Positions 1-8,198 of a DNA stretch of 63,367 nucleotides are shown piece by piece (the first letter of the stretch is position 1; every line of letters starts with the position of its first letter). Source of the DNA: Halococcus morrhuae DSM 1307 (GTDB lineage: Archaea; Halobacteriota; Halobacteria; Halobacteriales; Halococcaceae); contig NZ_AOMC01000161.1 in the NCBI RefSeq assembly GCF_000336695.1, positions 36,853 through 100,219 of the forward strand, in the 5' to 3' direction. A program made the position numbers and the translations under genes. The notes under the pieces were generated by a model that worked only from the letters and a program-made list of their open reading frames with translations, did not search any database and was not told the origin of the DNA.

Positions 1-615
1 GGCGTCCCGCACGGACGCGAGCGCTTGGAGCGCGATCTGGATGCCGCCGTCGAGGTCCGCGTCCGGCCGATAGTTCGTTTCGAGGTCATCGAGAATCGCG
101 TCGCGGTCGGCACCGACGGCGCTCGCCGACCAGCCGGTCGCGGTGCCGGACGGGTCGGTCTCGAACAGTCGCGGCTCGCCGTCCTCGATGCCGGCGACGA
201 GCAGCGCGACGCCGAACGGTCGCGCACCGCCGGTCTGGGTGTACTCTTGGATGTGGTCGGTGAGTTTCCCGGCGAGTGTTTCGACGCCGATCGGTTCGCC
301 GTAGCGCAGTTGCTCGACCTGTGCCTGCTCGCGGGCGAAGTCGACCAGCTGGCGGGCGTCGGCGACGTGGCCGGCCGAGCCGACGGCGATGTGATCGTCG
401 ACCTTGTGCAGTTTCTCGATGCTCGATCCCTCCATCAATGGCGATCGGACCCGCTGTTCGGCGACGAGAACGACGCCGTCGGCGGTCCGGACGCCGAGAC
501 TCGTGCTTCCCCGCTCGACCGCCTCGCGGGCGTACTCCACCTGATAGAGTCGGCCGTCGGGCGAGAAGATAGTGGTACCGCGATCGTAGGCTTGCTGTTG
601 GTTTTGTCCTTGCAT
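1..615 (-). CDS. psmA: Proteasome subunit alpha (N-terminal 205 codons, truncated by window edge)
   Basis: Alpha subunit of the archaeal 20S proteasome, forming the outer rings that gate substrate entry. The frame reads MQGQNQQQAYDRG, then TTIFSPDGRLYQVEYA, the classic alpha-subunit N-terminal signature that separates alpha from beta subunits; there is no propeptide or catalytic N-terminal Thr. The ATG at 613-615 opens a frame that stays open to base 1, so roughly the last fifth of a normal ~250-residue protein is outside the window. It is divergent from panB and preceded by a very clear TATA element (minus strand, 663-668), leaving a leader of about 20 nt. Only the missing C-terminus limits the call. 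Confidence 0.96.
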   Translation of the reverse strand, partial: MQGQNQQQAYDRGTTIFSPDGRLYQVEYAREAVERGSTSLGVRTADGVVLVAEQRVRSPLMEGSSIEKLHKVDDHIAVGSAGHVADARQLVDFAREQAQVEQLRYGEPIGVETLAGKLTDHIQEYTQTGGARPFGVALLVAGIEDGEPRLFETDPSGTATGWSASAVGADRDAILDDLETNYRPDADLDGGIQIALQALASVRDA

Positions 616-660
616 AGCGTGAGACGTCTCCGTTCGAGTTCACCCGAAGTTAGGACTTCT

Positions 661-670
661 CCTATATATG
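661..670 (-). promoter_or_regulatory. TATA box of psmA
   Basis: TATATA on the minus strand, about 48 nt upstream of the psmA ATG in the psmA/panB divergent region, matching archaeal BRE/TATA spacing with a short leader. Confidence 0.6.
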
Positions 671-768
671 GGGTTTGGTTTATCGTGTGGCCGGCGACGC
701 GATCTCGCGCTGCGTGGTCGTAGTATGGAGTCGGAGCCGTTTACTCCCGTCGCGTGTGAGGGTCGCCC

Positions 769-1578
769 ATGCCAACCACGGTCGGTGAGTTCCGTGCCGA
801 CGGCGAGACGCCGCTGACGATGTTGACCGCCTACGATGCGCCGACGGCGGCGGCCTGCGAGCGGGCGGGCGTCGACGCGATCCTGGTCGGCGACAGCATG
901 GGCAACGCGATGCTGGGCTACGATTCGACGCTCCCGGTCACGGTCGACGAGGTCGCCAGCCGGACCGGCGCGGTCGCGCGCGCGACCGACGAGCCGCTCG
1001 TGATCGCCGACATGCCCTTCCTCAGTTTCGGCGTCGACGAGGCCGAAAGCCTCCACAACGCCGGAAAGATGCTGAAAGAGGCGGGCGCACACGCCGTTAA
1101 ACTCGAAAGCGGGTCGCACACCGTCGAGCTCACCGAACGGCTCGCCGAACTCGGCATCCCGGTGATGGCCCATCTCGGACTCACGCCACAGAAGGTCAAT
1201 CAACTGGGCTACGCGCGACAGGGGACCAGCCGGGAGGCCGCCAGCGAGATCGCCGACCTCGCCGTCGCTCACGAGGATGCGGGCGCGTTCGCGCTCGTAC
1301 TCGAACACGTGCCGGCGAACCTCGCTGCCCGGATCACCGACGATCTCTCGATCCCTACCATCGGCATCGGCGCAGGGAAAAACTGTGACGGCCAGGTGCT
1401 CGTCGCCAACGACGTGCTCGGCCTCGGCGAGCGCATCCCACCGTTTGCCACGTCGTTCGGCGATCTCCGCGGCGAGATGGAGAACGCGATCTCGGACTAC
1501 GTCGATGCTGTCGAAGACGAGGAGTTTCCGGCCGACGAGCACAGCCACGTCGAATCGGATCTCGACGATCTCTACTGA
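769..1578 (+). CDS. panB: 3-methyl-2-oxobutanoate hydroxymethyltransferase
   Basis: Ketopantoate hydroxymethyltransferase, a cytosolic enzyme that transfers a hydroxymethyl group from 5,10-methylene-tetrahydropterin to 2-oxoisovalerate, the first committed step of pantothenate/CoA synthesis. The 269-residue length is normal. The N-terminus has the PanB signature TMLTAYDAPTA followed by ILVGDSMGN and HLGLTPQ, with metal-ligand acidic residues in VGDS and the VKLE-type strand. The start is the first ATG after the divergent promoter region; the C-terminus is acidic as in halophiles. No other pantothenate genes are in the window. It ends before a structured T-rich intergenic region shared with the convergent CysD-like gene. 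Confidence 0.95.
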   Translation: MPTTVGEFRADGETPLTMLTAYDAPTAAACERAGVDAILVGDSMGNAMLGYDSTLPVTVDEVASRTGAVARATDEPLVIADMPFLSFGVDEAESLHNAGKMLKEAGAHAVKLESGSHTVELTERLAELGIPVMAHLGLTPQKVNQLGYARQGTSREAASEIADLAVAHEDAGAFALVLEHVPANLAARITDDLSIPTIGIGAGKNCDGQVLVANDVLGLGERIPPFATSFGDLRGEMENAISDYVDAVEDEEFPADEHSHVESDLDDLY

Positions 1579-1912
1579 GGCGGCTGGCGGAGCGGCCGTG
1601 CGGCCGCTGGGCGGCGGCGGGGCGGTTGCGGAGCGGTCCCCTGATGTCCTGGTGGATGAAGGGCGAGCGCGACCGAAGGGAGCGCGAGGGCTTCTGCGGT
1701 ACTGTGCGGGTGCGGGAAGCGGAGAACGATAGCGTCCGCGCGAACGGAGTGAGCGCGGTTCACGAGAGACGCTTCGCGCCTCTCTGGCTCTCGTTCACTC
1801 CCTGCGGTCGTTCACGAGAACACCGCGAGCGCCGTCAGGCGCGAGCGGTCTTTTTTGGTGGAGATTTTTTGGCCTAGTGGTCCGCGAAGCGGACCCGAGG
1901 TCAAAAAAGGTC
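1579..1912. terminator. Structured convergent intergenic region with terminators on both strands
   Basis: No credible gene lies in these 334 bases between the convergent panB and CysD-like genes. A long imperfect hairpin is visible: 1746-1752 plus 1762-1768 (GGAGTGA, ACGAGAG) pair with 1788-1801 (CTCTCGTTCACTCC). T-runs at 1851-1856 and 1865-1870 suit termination of panB. A perfect 7-bp stem with a GAA loop (1879-1895) and an A-run at 1903-1908 (T-run on the minus strand) suit termination of the convergent gene. The GAGCG-rich text resembles common haloarchaeal spacer DNA. Confidence 0.55.
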
Positions 1913-2884
1913 CTACATGTAGCCGAGATCGCGCAGGCGCTCCATCAGGTCTTCTTTGTCCTGGGCGCGGCCGGCGCGCTCGGTCGTGCCTTCGAGGTCC
2001 TGGAGCCAGGCGGGCTCCTCGTCTGCCTTTTCGGTGCTGACTTCGCTGCCGAGTGAGCGGAAGCCGGCGAAGTACTTCGGGCTGATCGGGATGTCCTCGT
2101 TCGTGAGGCCGTTCGGGAGATCGTCGGCGCTCTGGGGGACGTAGCCCTCGTCGGGGTACTCGGCGACCGTCTCGGGCACCGCGAAGTTCCAGAAGGCGTC
2201 CCAGACGTCGCGCTCCTCGAACTGCAGGATCGGTTGAATGCGGTCGTGGGGTGGGTAGATTTCGGGGTCGTGACGCGGGCTGAAGAAGGTCTCGTCGGCG
2301 CGGGCCTCCTGTTCATCCCAGCGCACGCCCGAGATGACGCCGTCGACGTCGTACTCTTTGAGGGCGTCGTTGAGCGCGACCGTTTTCAGGAGGTGGTTGC
2401 CGACGTAGGTGTCGAGCAGGAAGTCGAACGTTTCTTCTTCGTATTCGAGGATCTCGCGGACGTGGTGGCGGTTGTGCTCGGAGAGCTCTGAAATCTCGAT
2501 GTCGTCACCGGGTTCGAGTCCGTGCTCGTCGACGTAGTTGCCGACGTCCTCGTTGCGTGCGTAGCGCACCTCGAGATCCCACTCGTCGGCCCATTTGTCG
2601 ACGAAGTCGTGGATCTCGTCGAAGTGCTGGTAGTGATCGATGAAGATCGCGGGCGGGACGTCGAGATCGAAGCGCTCGGCGACCTCCTTGATGAAGTAGA
2701 GCGTGAGCGTCGAGTCCTTGCCGCCGGTCCACATCACTGCGGGGTTGTCGTACTGTTCGAGCCCCGTTTTGGTGACCTGGATCGCCTTCTCGATCTTGTC
2801 CTCGATGCTCGGGTAGTCCTCGGGGTCTTCGCCCTCGCCGTCGGTGTAGTCGACGTCGAGGTAGTCGGGAAAGTCCTGTGGCAT
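1913..2884 (-). CDS. CysD/PAPS-reductase-family ATP pyrophosphatase (cysteine-free)
   Basis: Member of the N-type ATP pyrophosphatase family that includes sulfate adenylyltransferase subunit CysD and PAPS reductase. The P-loop-like PP motif is WTGGKDST near residue 53; HYQHFDEI and the C-terminal segment TERAGRAQDKEDLMERLRDLGYM-like tail resemble CysD, which also ends in a TSERxGRAxD block. The 323-residue protein contains no cysteine at all, so it cannot work as a classical APS/PAPS reductase, which needs a catalytic Cys. Adenylyl transfer or another ATP-dependent reaction is more likely, but there is no CysN partner nearby. A cysteine synthase lies 2 kb further on the same strand. Family is secure; substrate is inference. 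Confidence 0.8.
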   Translation of the reverse strand: MPQDFPDYLDVDYTDGEGEDPEDYPSIEDKIEKAIQVTKTGLEQYDNPAVMWTGGKDSTLTLYFIKEVAERFDLDVPPAIFIDHYQHFDEIHDFVDKWADEWDLEVRYARNEDVGNYVDEHGLEPGDDIEISELSEHNRHHVREILEYEEETFDFLLDTYVGNHLLKTVALNDALKEYDVDGVISGVRWDEQEARADETFFSPRHDPEIYPPHDRIQPILQFEERDVWDAFWNFAVPETVAEYPDEGYVPQSADDLPNGLTNEDIPISPKYFAGFRSLGSEVSTEKADEEPAWLQDLEGTTERAGRAQDKEDLMERLRDLGYM

Positions 2885-2956
2885 CTCGTAATGAGATATA
2901 ATTAGGACAGTAAAAGCGTTTGTGGCTTCGCGTCGGGGTGGTGTGCTATCGCATAC

Positions 2957-3142
2957 TTAGCGCAGCGCGCGGTACTCGCCGTGCTGGATGCCGATGAACA
3001 GCGTCAGTACGCCGAAGACGAGCAGGCCACCGAGCACCATCATCACGGTGCTCGTTGCCATCGGGCTCATGAACGTGCCGATGGCGATGATGGCGAACAG
3101 CACCACGAACGCCCCGACCGTCTTTCCGAGGTCGAACTCCAT
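2957..3142 (-). CDS. Small two-helix membrane protein
   Basis: A 61-residue protein with an acidic N-terminus (MEFDLGK), two hydrophobic helices of about 20 residues each (roughly residues 9-27 and 33-51, split by a short PMATST loop) and a short polar tail. The ATG follows a plausible promoter region and the coding bias fits its neighbours. It resembles small conserved haloarchaeal membrane proteins of unknown function. It sits between the CysD-like gene and the aldo/keto reductase, all on the same strand but with separate gaps, so an operon is not proven. Confidence 0.7.
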   Translation of the reverse strand: MEFDLGKTVGAFVVLFAIIAIGTFMSPMATSTVMMVLGGLLVFGVLTLFIGIQHGEYRALR

Positions 3143-3205
3143 ATCGACCCTCGGAGTGCTGTGAGAATAAGGGTTGGCAAACCGTTCAATCGCTGCGATC
3201 GGTTC

Positions 3206-4036
3206 TTACCACGGGGCGAAGTCGGGATCGACCTGCCGCTCGCGTTCGTCGATGGCGTCGATTTTCTCGATATCCTCGTCGTCGAGGTCGACGCCGAGCG
3301 ACGCCCAGTTGTCCTCGATGTGATCGGCGCTCGTCGCCTTCGGGATCACGGTCACGTCCTTCTCGTGGAGCCATGCGAGGCTGATCTGTGCCTCGCTGGC
3401 GTCGTGTTTCTCGGCGATCTCGCCGAGTTCGTCGATCTCGAAGACCTTCCCGCGCGCCAGCGGCGAGTAGGCGACGAACTCGATATCGTGGTCGTCACAG
3501 TAGTCGCGGAGTTCTTCTTGTGGCAGAAGGGGATGGCATTCGGCCTGTTCGGCGAAGAGCGGCTCGTCGAGCACCTCACGGGCGGTGTCGAGGTGTTCGG
3601 GCTCGAAATTGGAGACGCCGATGCGATCGATCGCGCCGCGATCCTTCAGTTCGGCGAACGCCGACAGCGTGTCCTCGGGATCGTACTCGCCGGACGGCCA
3701 GTGGGTGTAGAGCAGATCGAGCGACTCGACGCCGAGATCGTCGAGGCTCTCGGTCGTGGAGTGGATCACGTCGTCGTAGCCCAGATTCGAGATCCAGACC
3801 TTGGTGGCGAGGAAGACGTCCTCGCGCGGGACGTCCGCTCGCTCGATACCCTCGCCGACGCTCTCCTCGTTGCCGTAGGCCTGTGCGGTGTCGACGTGTC
3901 GGTAGCCCGTGTCGAGCGCCGTGCGGACGCTCTCGGTACACTGTTCGGGATCCTCGTTCTCCCACGTTCCGAACCCGAGCATCGGCATTCCCTTCGCACG
4001 CTCGACGCTGTCGGGACTGAACTGCTCTGAAGACAT
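3206..4036 (-). CDS. Aldo/keto reductase
   Basis: NAD(P)H-dependent oxidoreductase of the AKR superfamily reducing aldehydes or ketones in the cytosol. The catalytic tetrad is visible: Asp49 and Tyr54 in YRHVDTAQAYGNE, Lys79 in LATKVW, and His112 in YTHWPSG. The cofactor-binding C-terminal part contains PKATS and DHIEDN, and the total of 276 residues is usual. The start is MSSEQFSPDS at 4036; a much longer open frame upstream on the same strand is a GC-bias artefact lying antisense to the neighbouring gene. Substrate cannot be told from sequence. The N-terminus closely resembles the 2,5-diketogluconate reductase-like branch common in haloarchaea. Confidence 0.92.
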   Translation of the reverse strand: MSSEQFSPDSVERAKGMPMLGFGTWENEDPEQCTESVRTALDTGYRHVDTAQAYGNEESVGEGIERADVPREDVFLATKVWISNLGYDDVIHSTTESLDDLGVESLDLLYTHWPSGEYDPEDTLSAFAELKDRGAIDRIGVSNFEPEHLDTAREVLDEPLFAEQAECHPLLPQEELRDYCDDHDIEFVAYSPLARGKVFEIDELGEIAEKHDASEAQISLAWLHEKDVTVIPKATSADHIEDNWASLGVDLDDEDIEKIDAIDERERQVDPDFAPW

Positions 4037-4116
4037 GTACTCGATCGAAGGACCGACGACCGAAAAGCCGTTTGGGAAGCGGCGAATCGGACGATCCCAC
4101 GCTGGAGCGCGAACGA

Positions 4117-4761
4117 TCACGTCGTTCCGCGGCGTCGGTACACGACGTAGGAGTAGACGGTGATGTACGCGACGGCGAGCAGCGCCGGGACGACGACGAA
4201 CGCGATGGCGGCGTCGGGGACGAGGAGGCCGCCGAGCGCGGCGATCCCGGCGAATTTCAGCGCGAGCGCCGCCCGGCGGTTCGTTCGCTCCCACACCACG
4301 TCGTCGTCGAGCGTCCACGGCGTCCGGATCCCGGCGATCCAGTTCGGCTCGGCGCGCTCGACGAGCAGCCCGGCCCCGTAGAGAACGGCTCCGATCGCCG
4401 GCGCGAGCGCGGCCCCGATCGGCGGTCGAACGCCGAGGTTCCAGACCAGCACGAGCGCGTGAACGTAGCCCAGAAACCACATCATCCCGGCGGCGAACCA
4501 CTCGTAGATGCCGCGGAACGCCTCGATGTTTCGCTTTCGCGGGTCGAACCGTGGCGAGACGAGCATGAAGAGATAGACGCCAGCGGCGAGCGTCGGCAGG
4601 AAGAACGCACCCAGCGGACGGGTCATCGTGCCGTTGACGCCCCCGTCGAGACTCCAGTTGGTCGCCAGCCGGGCGGGCAGATCCGGGTAGACGACGGCGC
4701 TGGCGATCCCGGCGAGCACGATGGCCGCGATACCCAGAGCACGTGGACGACGGTACCGCAT
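4117..4761 (-). CDS. SdpI/DUF1648-type integral membrane protein
   Basis: A 214-residue membrane protein with a DUF1648-like N-terminus (YPDLPARLATNWSLDG then VNG), followed by several transmembrane helices and a C-terminal SdpI-like block, NWIAGIRTPWTL...VWERTNR. In Bacillus, SdpI is an immunity and signalling membrane protein; haloarchaea carry many homologues of unknown role. About six hydrophobic helices can be counted. The ATG at 4761 begins MRYRRPRALG, giving positive-inside orientation. No toxin gene (SdpC-like) lies nearby, so an immunity role is not supported here. Confidence 0.8.
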   Translation of the reverse strand: MRYRRPRALGIAAIVLAGIASAVVYPDLPARLATNWSLDGGVNGTMTRPLGAFFLPTLAAGVYLFMLVSPRFDPRKRNIEAFRGIYEWFAAGMMWFLGYVHALVLVWNLGVRPPIGAALAPAIGAVLYGAGLLVERAEPNWIAGIRTPWTLDDDVVWERTNRRAALALKFAGIAALGGLLVPDAAIAFVVVPALLAVAYITVYSYVVYRRRGTT

Positions 4762-4845
4762 GACGTATTCTACGAGCGAACGTGTCGTAAGTTTGGGCCC
4801 GTTCGGATGACTGTCCGGCGGCTGCGGTGCTCCTGTCGTTGCAGC

Positions 4846-5772
4846 TCAGTCGAACATACCGGTCGACATGTAGCGCTCGCCGCTGTCCCAGAAGACGGTG
4901 ATGACGAGCGGATCGTCGGTGGTATCCGTGCCGTCGGTCGCGCTGCCGTCGTCGGCGAGGCGCTCGGCGACCCGGCGGGCGGCGAGGTTCGACGCGCCGC
5001 TCGACTGGCCCACCAGAACCCCCTCCTCGCGGGCGAGTCGTCGGCATTCGTCTTCGGCGGCGTCGAGGGCGACCGTCTCGATCGAATCCAGCAGGTCGGT
5101 GTCGAGAACGTCGCTCACGAACCCCGGCCCCATCCCCTCGAACTCGTCGACGCCGGCTTCACCGGTCGAGAGCACGGCGTTGGTGTCGGGTTCGACCGCG
5201 ACGACCTCCATCTCGGGAAACTCCTCTCGTAGTCGGCTGCCGATGCCAGTGATCGTCCCGCCGGTGCCGACCCCGGCGACGAGCGCGTCCACGGTGCGCC
5301 CCTCGATCTGGTCGAGGATCTCCTCAGCGGTCGTCTCGTAGTGGGCGCGCGCGTTGGCGGGGTTCTCGAACTGGCGGAGCTGGACCATTCCCTCGGCTTC
5401 GAGTTCGTCGGCGCGTTCCCTCGCTTCCTCCATCTCCCCGTCGACGAGATCGACGTCCGCGCCGTAGGCGCGCATGAGGTTGCGTCGCTCCTCGGATTTC
5501 GAGGCCGGCATCACGACCGTGAGATCGTAGCCTTTCGCCGCCGCGACGACCGCGAGCCCGATGCCCGTGTTGCCGCTCGTCGGCTCGACCATGCGGTCGC
5601 CGGGTTCCAGTAACCCCTCCTCCTCGGCGGCCGCGACCATCGCCTTCGCGGGGCGGTCCTTCGCCGACCCGCCCGGATTCTTCGATTCGATCTTCGCGGC
5701 GACGGTCGCGCCGGCCGGCGCGGCGACGGCCACCAGCGGCGATCCGATGGCGTCGAGAACGCTATCGTCCAT
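4846..5772 (-). CDS. cysK: Cysteine synthase (PLP-dependent, CysK/CysM family)
   Basis: O-acetylserine (or O-phosphoserine) sulfhydrylase making cysteine from an activated serine and sulfide. PLP forms a Schiff base with Lys38 in NPGGSAKDRPA; the phosphate-binding loop is GVGTGGTITG; the substrate loop is EPTSGNTG; GQSSGA near the C-terminus is the usual pyrimidine-ring contact. At 308 residues it is the normal length for the O-acetylserine type. The acidic insert ADDGSATDGTDTTDD near the C-terminus is a halophilic decoration. It is preceded on the same strand by the PhoU-like gene with a 40-bp gap, so they might be co-transcribed, although no functional link is obvious. Confidence 0.93.
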   Translation of the reverse strand: MDDSVLDAIGSPLVAVAAPAGATVAAKIESKNPGGSAKDRPAKAMVAAAEEEGLLEPGDRMVEPTSGNTGIGLAVVAAAKGYDLTVVMPASKSEERRNLMRAYGADVDLVDGEMEEARERADELEAEGMVQLRQFENPANARAHYETTAEEILDQIEGRTVDALVAGVGTGGTITGIGSRLREEFPEMEVVAVEPDTNAVLSTGEAGVDEFEGMGPGFVSDVLDTDLLDSIETVALDAAEDECRRLAREEGVLVGQSSGASNLAARRVAERLADDGSATDGTDTTDDPLVITVFWDSGERYMSTGMFD

Positions 5773-5812
5773 CGGCCGTGATAGAGCGCGGGAGCCTAAA
5801 CCGGTGACGGGA

Positions 5813-6847
5813 CTACTCGATCGTCGTGTGGATCGACTCCTCGTCGAGCGCGAGGTTGGTGACGATCTCGGCGTTGCGGACGGCGTACTCGGCGGTCTTG
5901 GCGAGGCTGACGAGCACCTCGCGCACGCGCAGTAATGCCTCGTTGCCCATCTGTGGCAGGTCGTCCAGGATATCGCTCTCGCGATCGTTGAGTTCGGCGA
6001 ACCGTTCGCGCACTTCGACGGTGCGTTCGAAGTCGCGTTCGACGGCGGCTCGCACCGCGAGCTCGGAGATCTCGTCGACGTCGTCGGTGAACTCCCTGAT
6101 GCGCCGCATCGTCGCGTCGTCGATATCGAGCGTGTGGCCCGGCGACTCCATCGCGATCGTGGCGATGTCCTCGGCGTTGTCGGCGGTCAGCTCCAGGTTT
6201 TTCGCGATCGAGCGGTAGCCGATGAGCGGGAAGCCGTCGTCCAGCCCCACCGCCCGCGCGAGCGTCGGGTTCTGGTAGGCGGTAAAGATCAGCCGCAGAA
6301 GGAGGACGAAGATCTTGTTCGCCTGCCGCTCGCGGTTGAGCGCCCGCTCGGCGAAATCGGGATTGCCGAGCGCGAGCGCCTTCATCGCCTCGTCGCGCAT
6401 CGTCGATCCGGTGGATTCGAGCCGTTCGAGAAGGTTGTCGAGCGTGAAGTCCTCCGGATCGACCGAACACCGGATCGCGATCCGTTCGGGCGTCTCCTCG
6501 ATGACGCCGAGACCCATCAGCTGCGTCTCGGCGTTGTAGACGGCGTTGATATGTGCTGAATCGAGCGTTCCCTCCTCGACCTCGACGTGGATGACCCGAC
6601 GGCCGAGGACGTACTGAGCGACGATGGCGCGTTCGAGCACGTCCGCGTCCATGTTCTCGGCGTGGATCGTCGCCCGCGACTCCTCGGTCTGTGAGGATTC
6701 GGGCATCACAGTGAGCGTCCCCTTCCCCCCGGCGCGCAGCGACACCTCGTCACCCTTCTCGACGTCGTGTGAGCGCGCCCACTCGGCGGGCAGCGTCATC
6801 GCCAGCGTCGACGGACCGAGCCGCTGGACTTTTCGCGTTTCGACCAT
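5813..6847 (-). CDS. AbrB-PhoU fusion, phosphate uptake regulator family
   Basis: Haloarchaeal PhoU-type protein of 344 residues. Residues 1-50 form a swapped-hairpin AbrB/SpoVT-like DNA-binding domain (VETRKVQRLGPSTLAMTLPAEWA...KGDEVSL). The rest is helical, with two PhoU-type three-helix repeats containing the acidic metal-binding patches (for example IREFTDDVDEISELAVRAAVERD). In bacteria PhoU modulates PstSCAB and PhoR; the archaeal fusion combines DNA binding with a phosphate- or metal-sensing module, so it may be a direct transcription factor. No pst transporter genes are in the window, so its target is unknown. Confidence 0.88.
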   Translation of the reverse strand: MVETRKVQRLGPSTLAMTLPAEWARSHDVEKGDEVSLRAGGKGTLTVMPESSQTEESRATIHAENMDADVLERAIVAQYVLGRRVIHVEVEEGTLDSAHINAVYNAETQLMGLGVIEETPERIAIRCSVDPEDFTLDNLLERLESTGSTMRDEAMKALALGNPDFAERALNRERQANKIFVLLLRLIFTAYQNPTLARAVGLDDGFPLIGYRSIAKNLELTADNAEDIATIAMESPGHTLDIDDATMRRIREFTDDVDEISELAVRAAVERDFERTVEVRERFAELNDRESDILDDLPQMGNEALLRVREVLVSLAKTAEYAVRNAEIVTNLALDEESIHTTIE

Positions 6848-6926
6848 GCGGTCATGGTGTCCTCAATCACCTTAATCTTCACCATACCCCACTAAACAGC
6901 CCGCCAGGACTACTAGCGATACGCCC

Positions 6927-8003
6927 TTACACGATCTCCAGCAATCGCTGCTCGACACGCCCGATTCTGACCTTTCGCCAGCCCCGCAGCTCCTCGTCGA
7001 GCTCCCTGTCACCGGTATCGACACGCAACACGCCGATATCGTCGAGCTTGGCCCGCGAGGCGACGATCTCGATCTCGGACGCCCGGAGCACGGCCGGCGA
7101 GAGCTGCTGGTTGCCCCGCCCAAAGACGAACCCCTGGCCGCCGATCGGCGAGACCATCACGACGTTCCGCTCGCCGAGATTCCCCTCGATCTCGTCGGCG
7201 CTGCCGTCGCGGACGAGCAGTTCGCCACCCTCTCCGTCGGCTCGCCAGACGTCGACGCCGAGCGGGCTGCCGTCGAAGCCGAGTTCGTGCTTGATCGCGC
7301 CGAGCGTGCTCCCCGGTCCGAGCACGTAGGTCGTGCCCGTATCGACGTCGGCGGCGACGCCTGCCGCGAGCGTCTCGACGCTCCCGCCCGAGAGCTGTTT
7401 GCTCGATTGGAGCTCCTCGGCGACAGGAACCTCGGCGAGCCCCTTCAGCTCGCTCGTCACCTCGCCCGCGCGGTAGGCCTCCTCGTCGATGTCGTTGACC
7501 TCGCGGGTTTCGGTGCGCTCGAAGGTCGCCGCGATCCGTCCGGCCGCGCGCGGCGAGACCGCAAATACTGACGAATAGATCTTGACGCCAGCGGGCACGC
7601 CGAGCATCGGGATTTCGTCGTCGTGCTCGGCAAGCGTCTCGGTGACGTCGACCGCAGTGCCGTCGCCGCCGACGAAGAGAACGAGATCGACGCCCGCGTC
7701 GGCGAACGCCGCGACGGCAGCGCGCGTGTCCGCGGCGCTCGTCTCTCCCGACGACTGGGTACGGACGTCCGGCTCGAACCCGGCGTCGGTGGCGATCATC
7801 TCACCCATCTCGCCGCCGGCGACGAGGAGCTCGACGTCCGGACCGGCGGCCAGCAGTCCGTCGAGCGCCTCGCGGGCGCGTTCCGGAGCCCGCTGTTCCG
7901 CCCCACGCTCACGTGCTTCCTCGACCTTGCCGTCGGTGCCCTTCAGTCCGACTCGACCGCCCATTCCGGCGATCGGGTTCACCACGAAGCCGACACGTCG
8001 CAT
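6927..8003 (-). CDS. ATP-NAD kinase-like protein
   Basis: Member of the ATP-NAD kinase/diacylglycerol kinase-like fold, 358 residues. The hallmark GGDGT motif appears in LVLFVGGDGTAVDV, and the N-terminus has VNPIAGMGGRVGLKG, typical of the AcoX-like subgroup rather than canonical NadK. A second glycine-rich stretch, PIGGQGFVFGRGNQQLSP, is also characteristic of that archaeal subgroup. The enzyme may phosphorylate NAD or a related substrate with ATP; the exact substrate is not established. It is the upstream neighbour of the PhoU gene on the same strand, 79 bp away. Confidence 0.85.
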   Translation of the reverse strand: MRRVGFVVNPIAGMGGRVGLKGTDGKVEEARERGAEQRAPERAREALDGLLAAGPDVELLVAGGEMGEMIATDAGFEPDVRTQSSGETSAADTRAAVAAFADAGVDLVLFVGGDGTAVDVTETLAEHDDEIPMLGVPAGVKIYSSVFAVSPRAAGRIAATFERTETREVNDIDEEAYRAGEVTSELKGLAEVPVAEELQSSKQLSGGSVETLAAGVAADVDTGTTYVLGPGSTLGAIKHELGFDGSPLGVDVWRADGEGGELLVRDGSADEIEGNLGERNVVMVSPIGGQGFVFGRGNQQLSPAVLRASEIEIVASRAKLDDIGVLRVDTGDRELDEELRGWRKVRIGRVEQRLLEIV

Positions 8004-8078
8004 ACCGTCTTCAGTGGGGTCACCGGCAAAAGCCGTCCGACTCGAACGACCTATAGGGGGCGGGCCGGAAACACAGCC

Positions 8079-8198
8079 ATGAACGCGGTGCTCCTTCAGG
8101 AAGGCGTGCAGACGGGTATCATCAACGGGGCCGGCGCACTCGTCACGATCGCGAGTCTGGCCGTCGTCGCCGCGTGGTGGGCGTATCTCTACCGCTGA
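8079..8198 (+). CDS. 39-residue single-pass membrane micro-protein
   Basis: A short ORF from ATG 8079 to TGA 8198: MNAVLLQEGVQTGIINGAGA followed by one hydrophobic helix and WWAYLYR. It lies directly downstream of the divergent start of the ATP-NAD kinase-like gene, with a TATA-like CTATAGG at 8051-8057 about 25 nt upstream, so it looks like a leaderless transcript. It overlaps the end of the convergent CinA-like gene by 10 nt. The coding bias and a clean tail after the helix make it credible, but there is no functional clue. Confidence 0.6.
   Translation: MNAVLLQEGVQTGIINGAGALVTIASLAVVAAWWAYLYR

Noticed and set aside
4037-5047. Extension of the aldo/keto reductase frame upstream to give a 613-residue protein
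   Set aside because: The added part is Arg-rich noise antisense to the SdpI-type gene and cysteine synthase; the AKR starts cleanly at MSSEQFSPDS.
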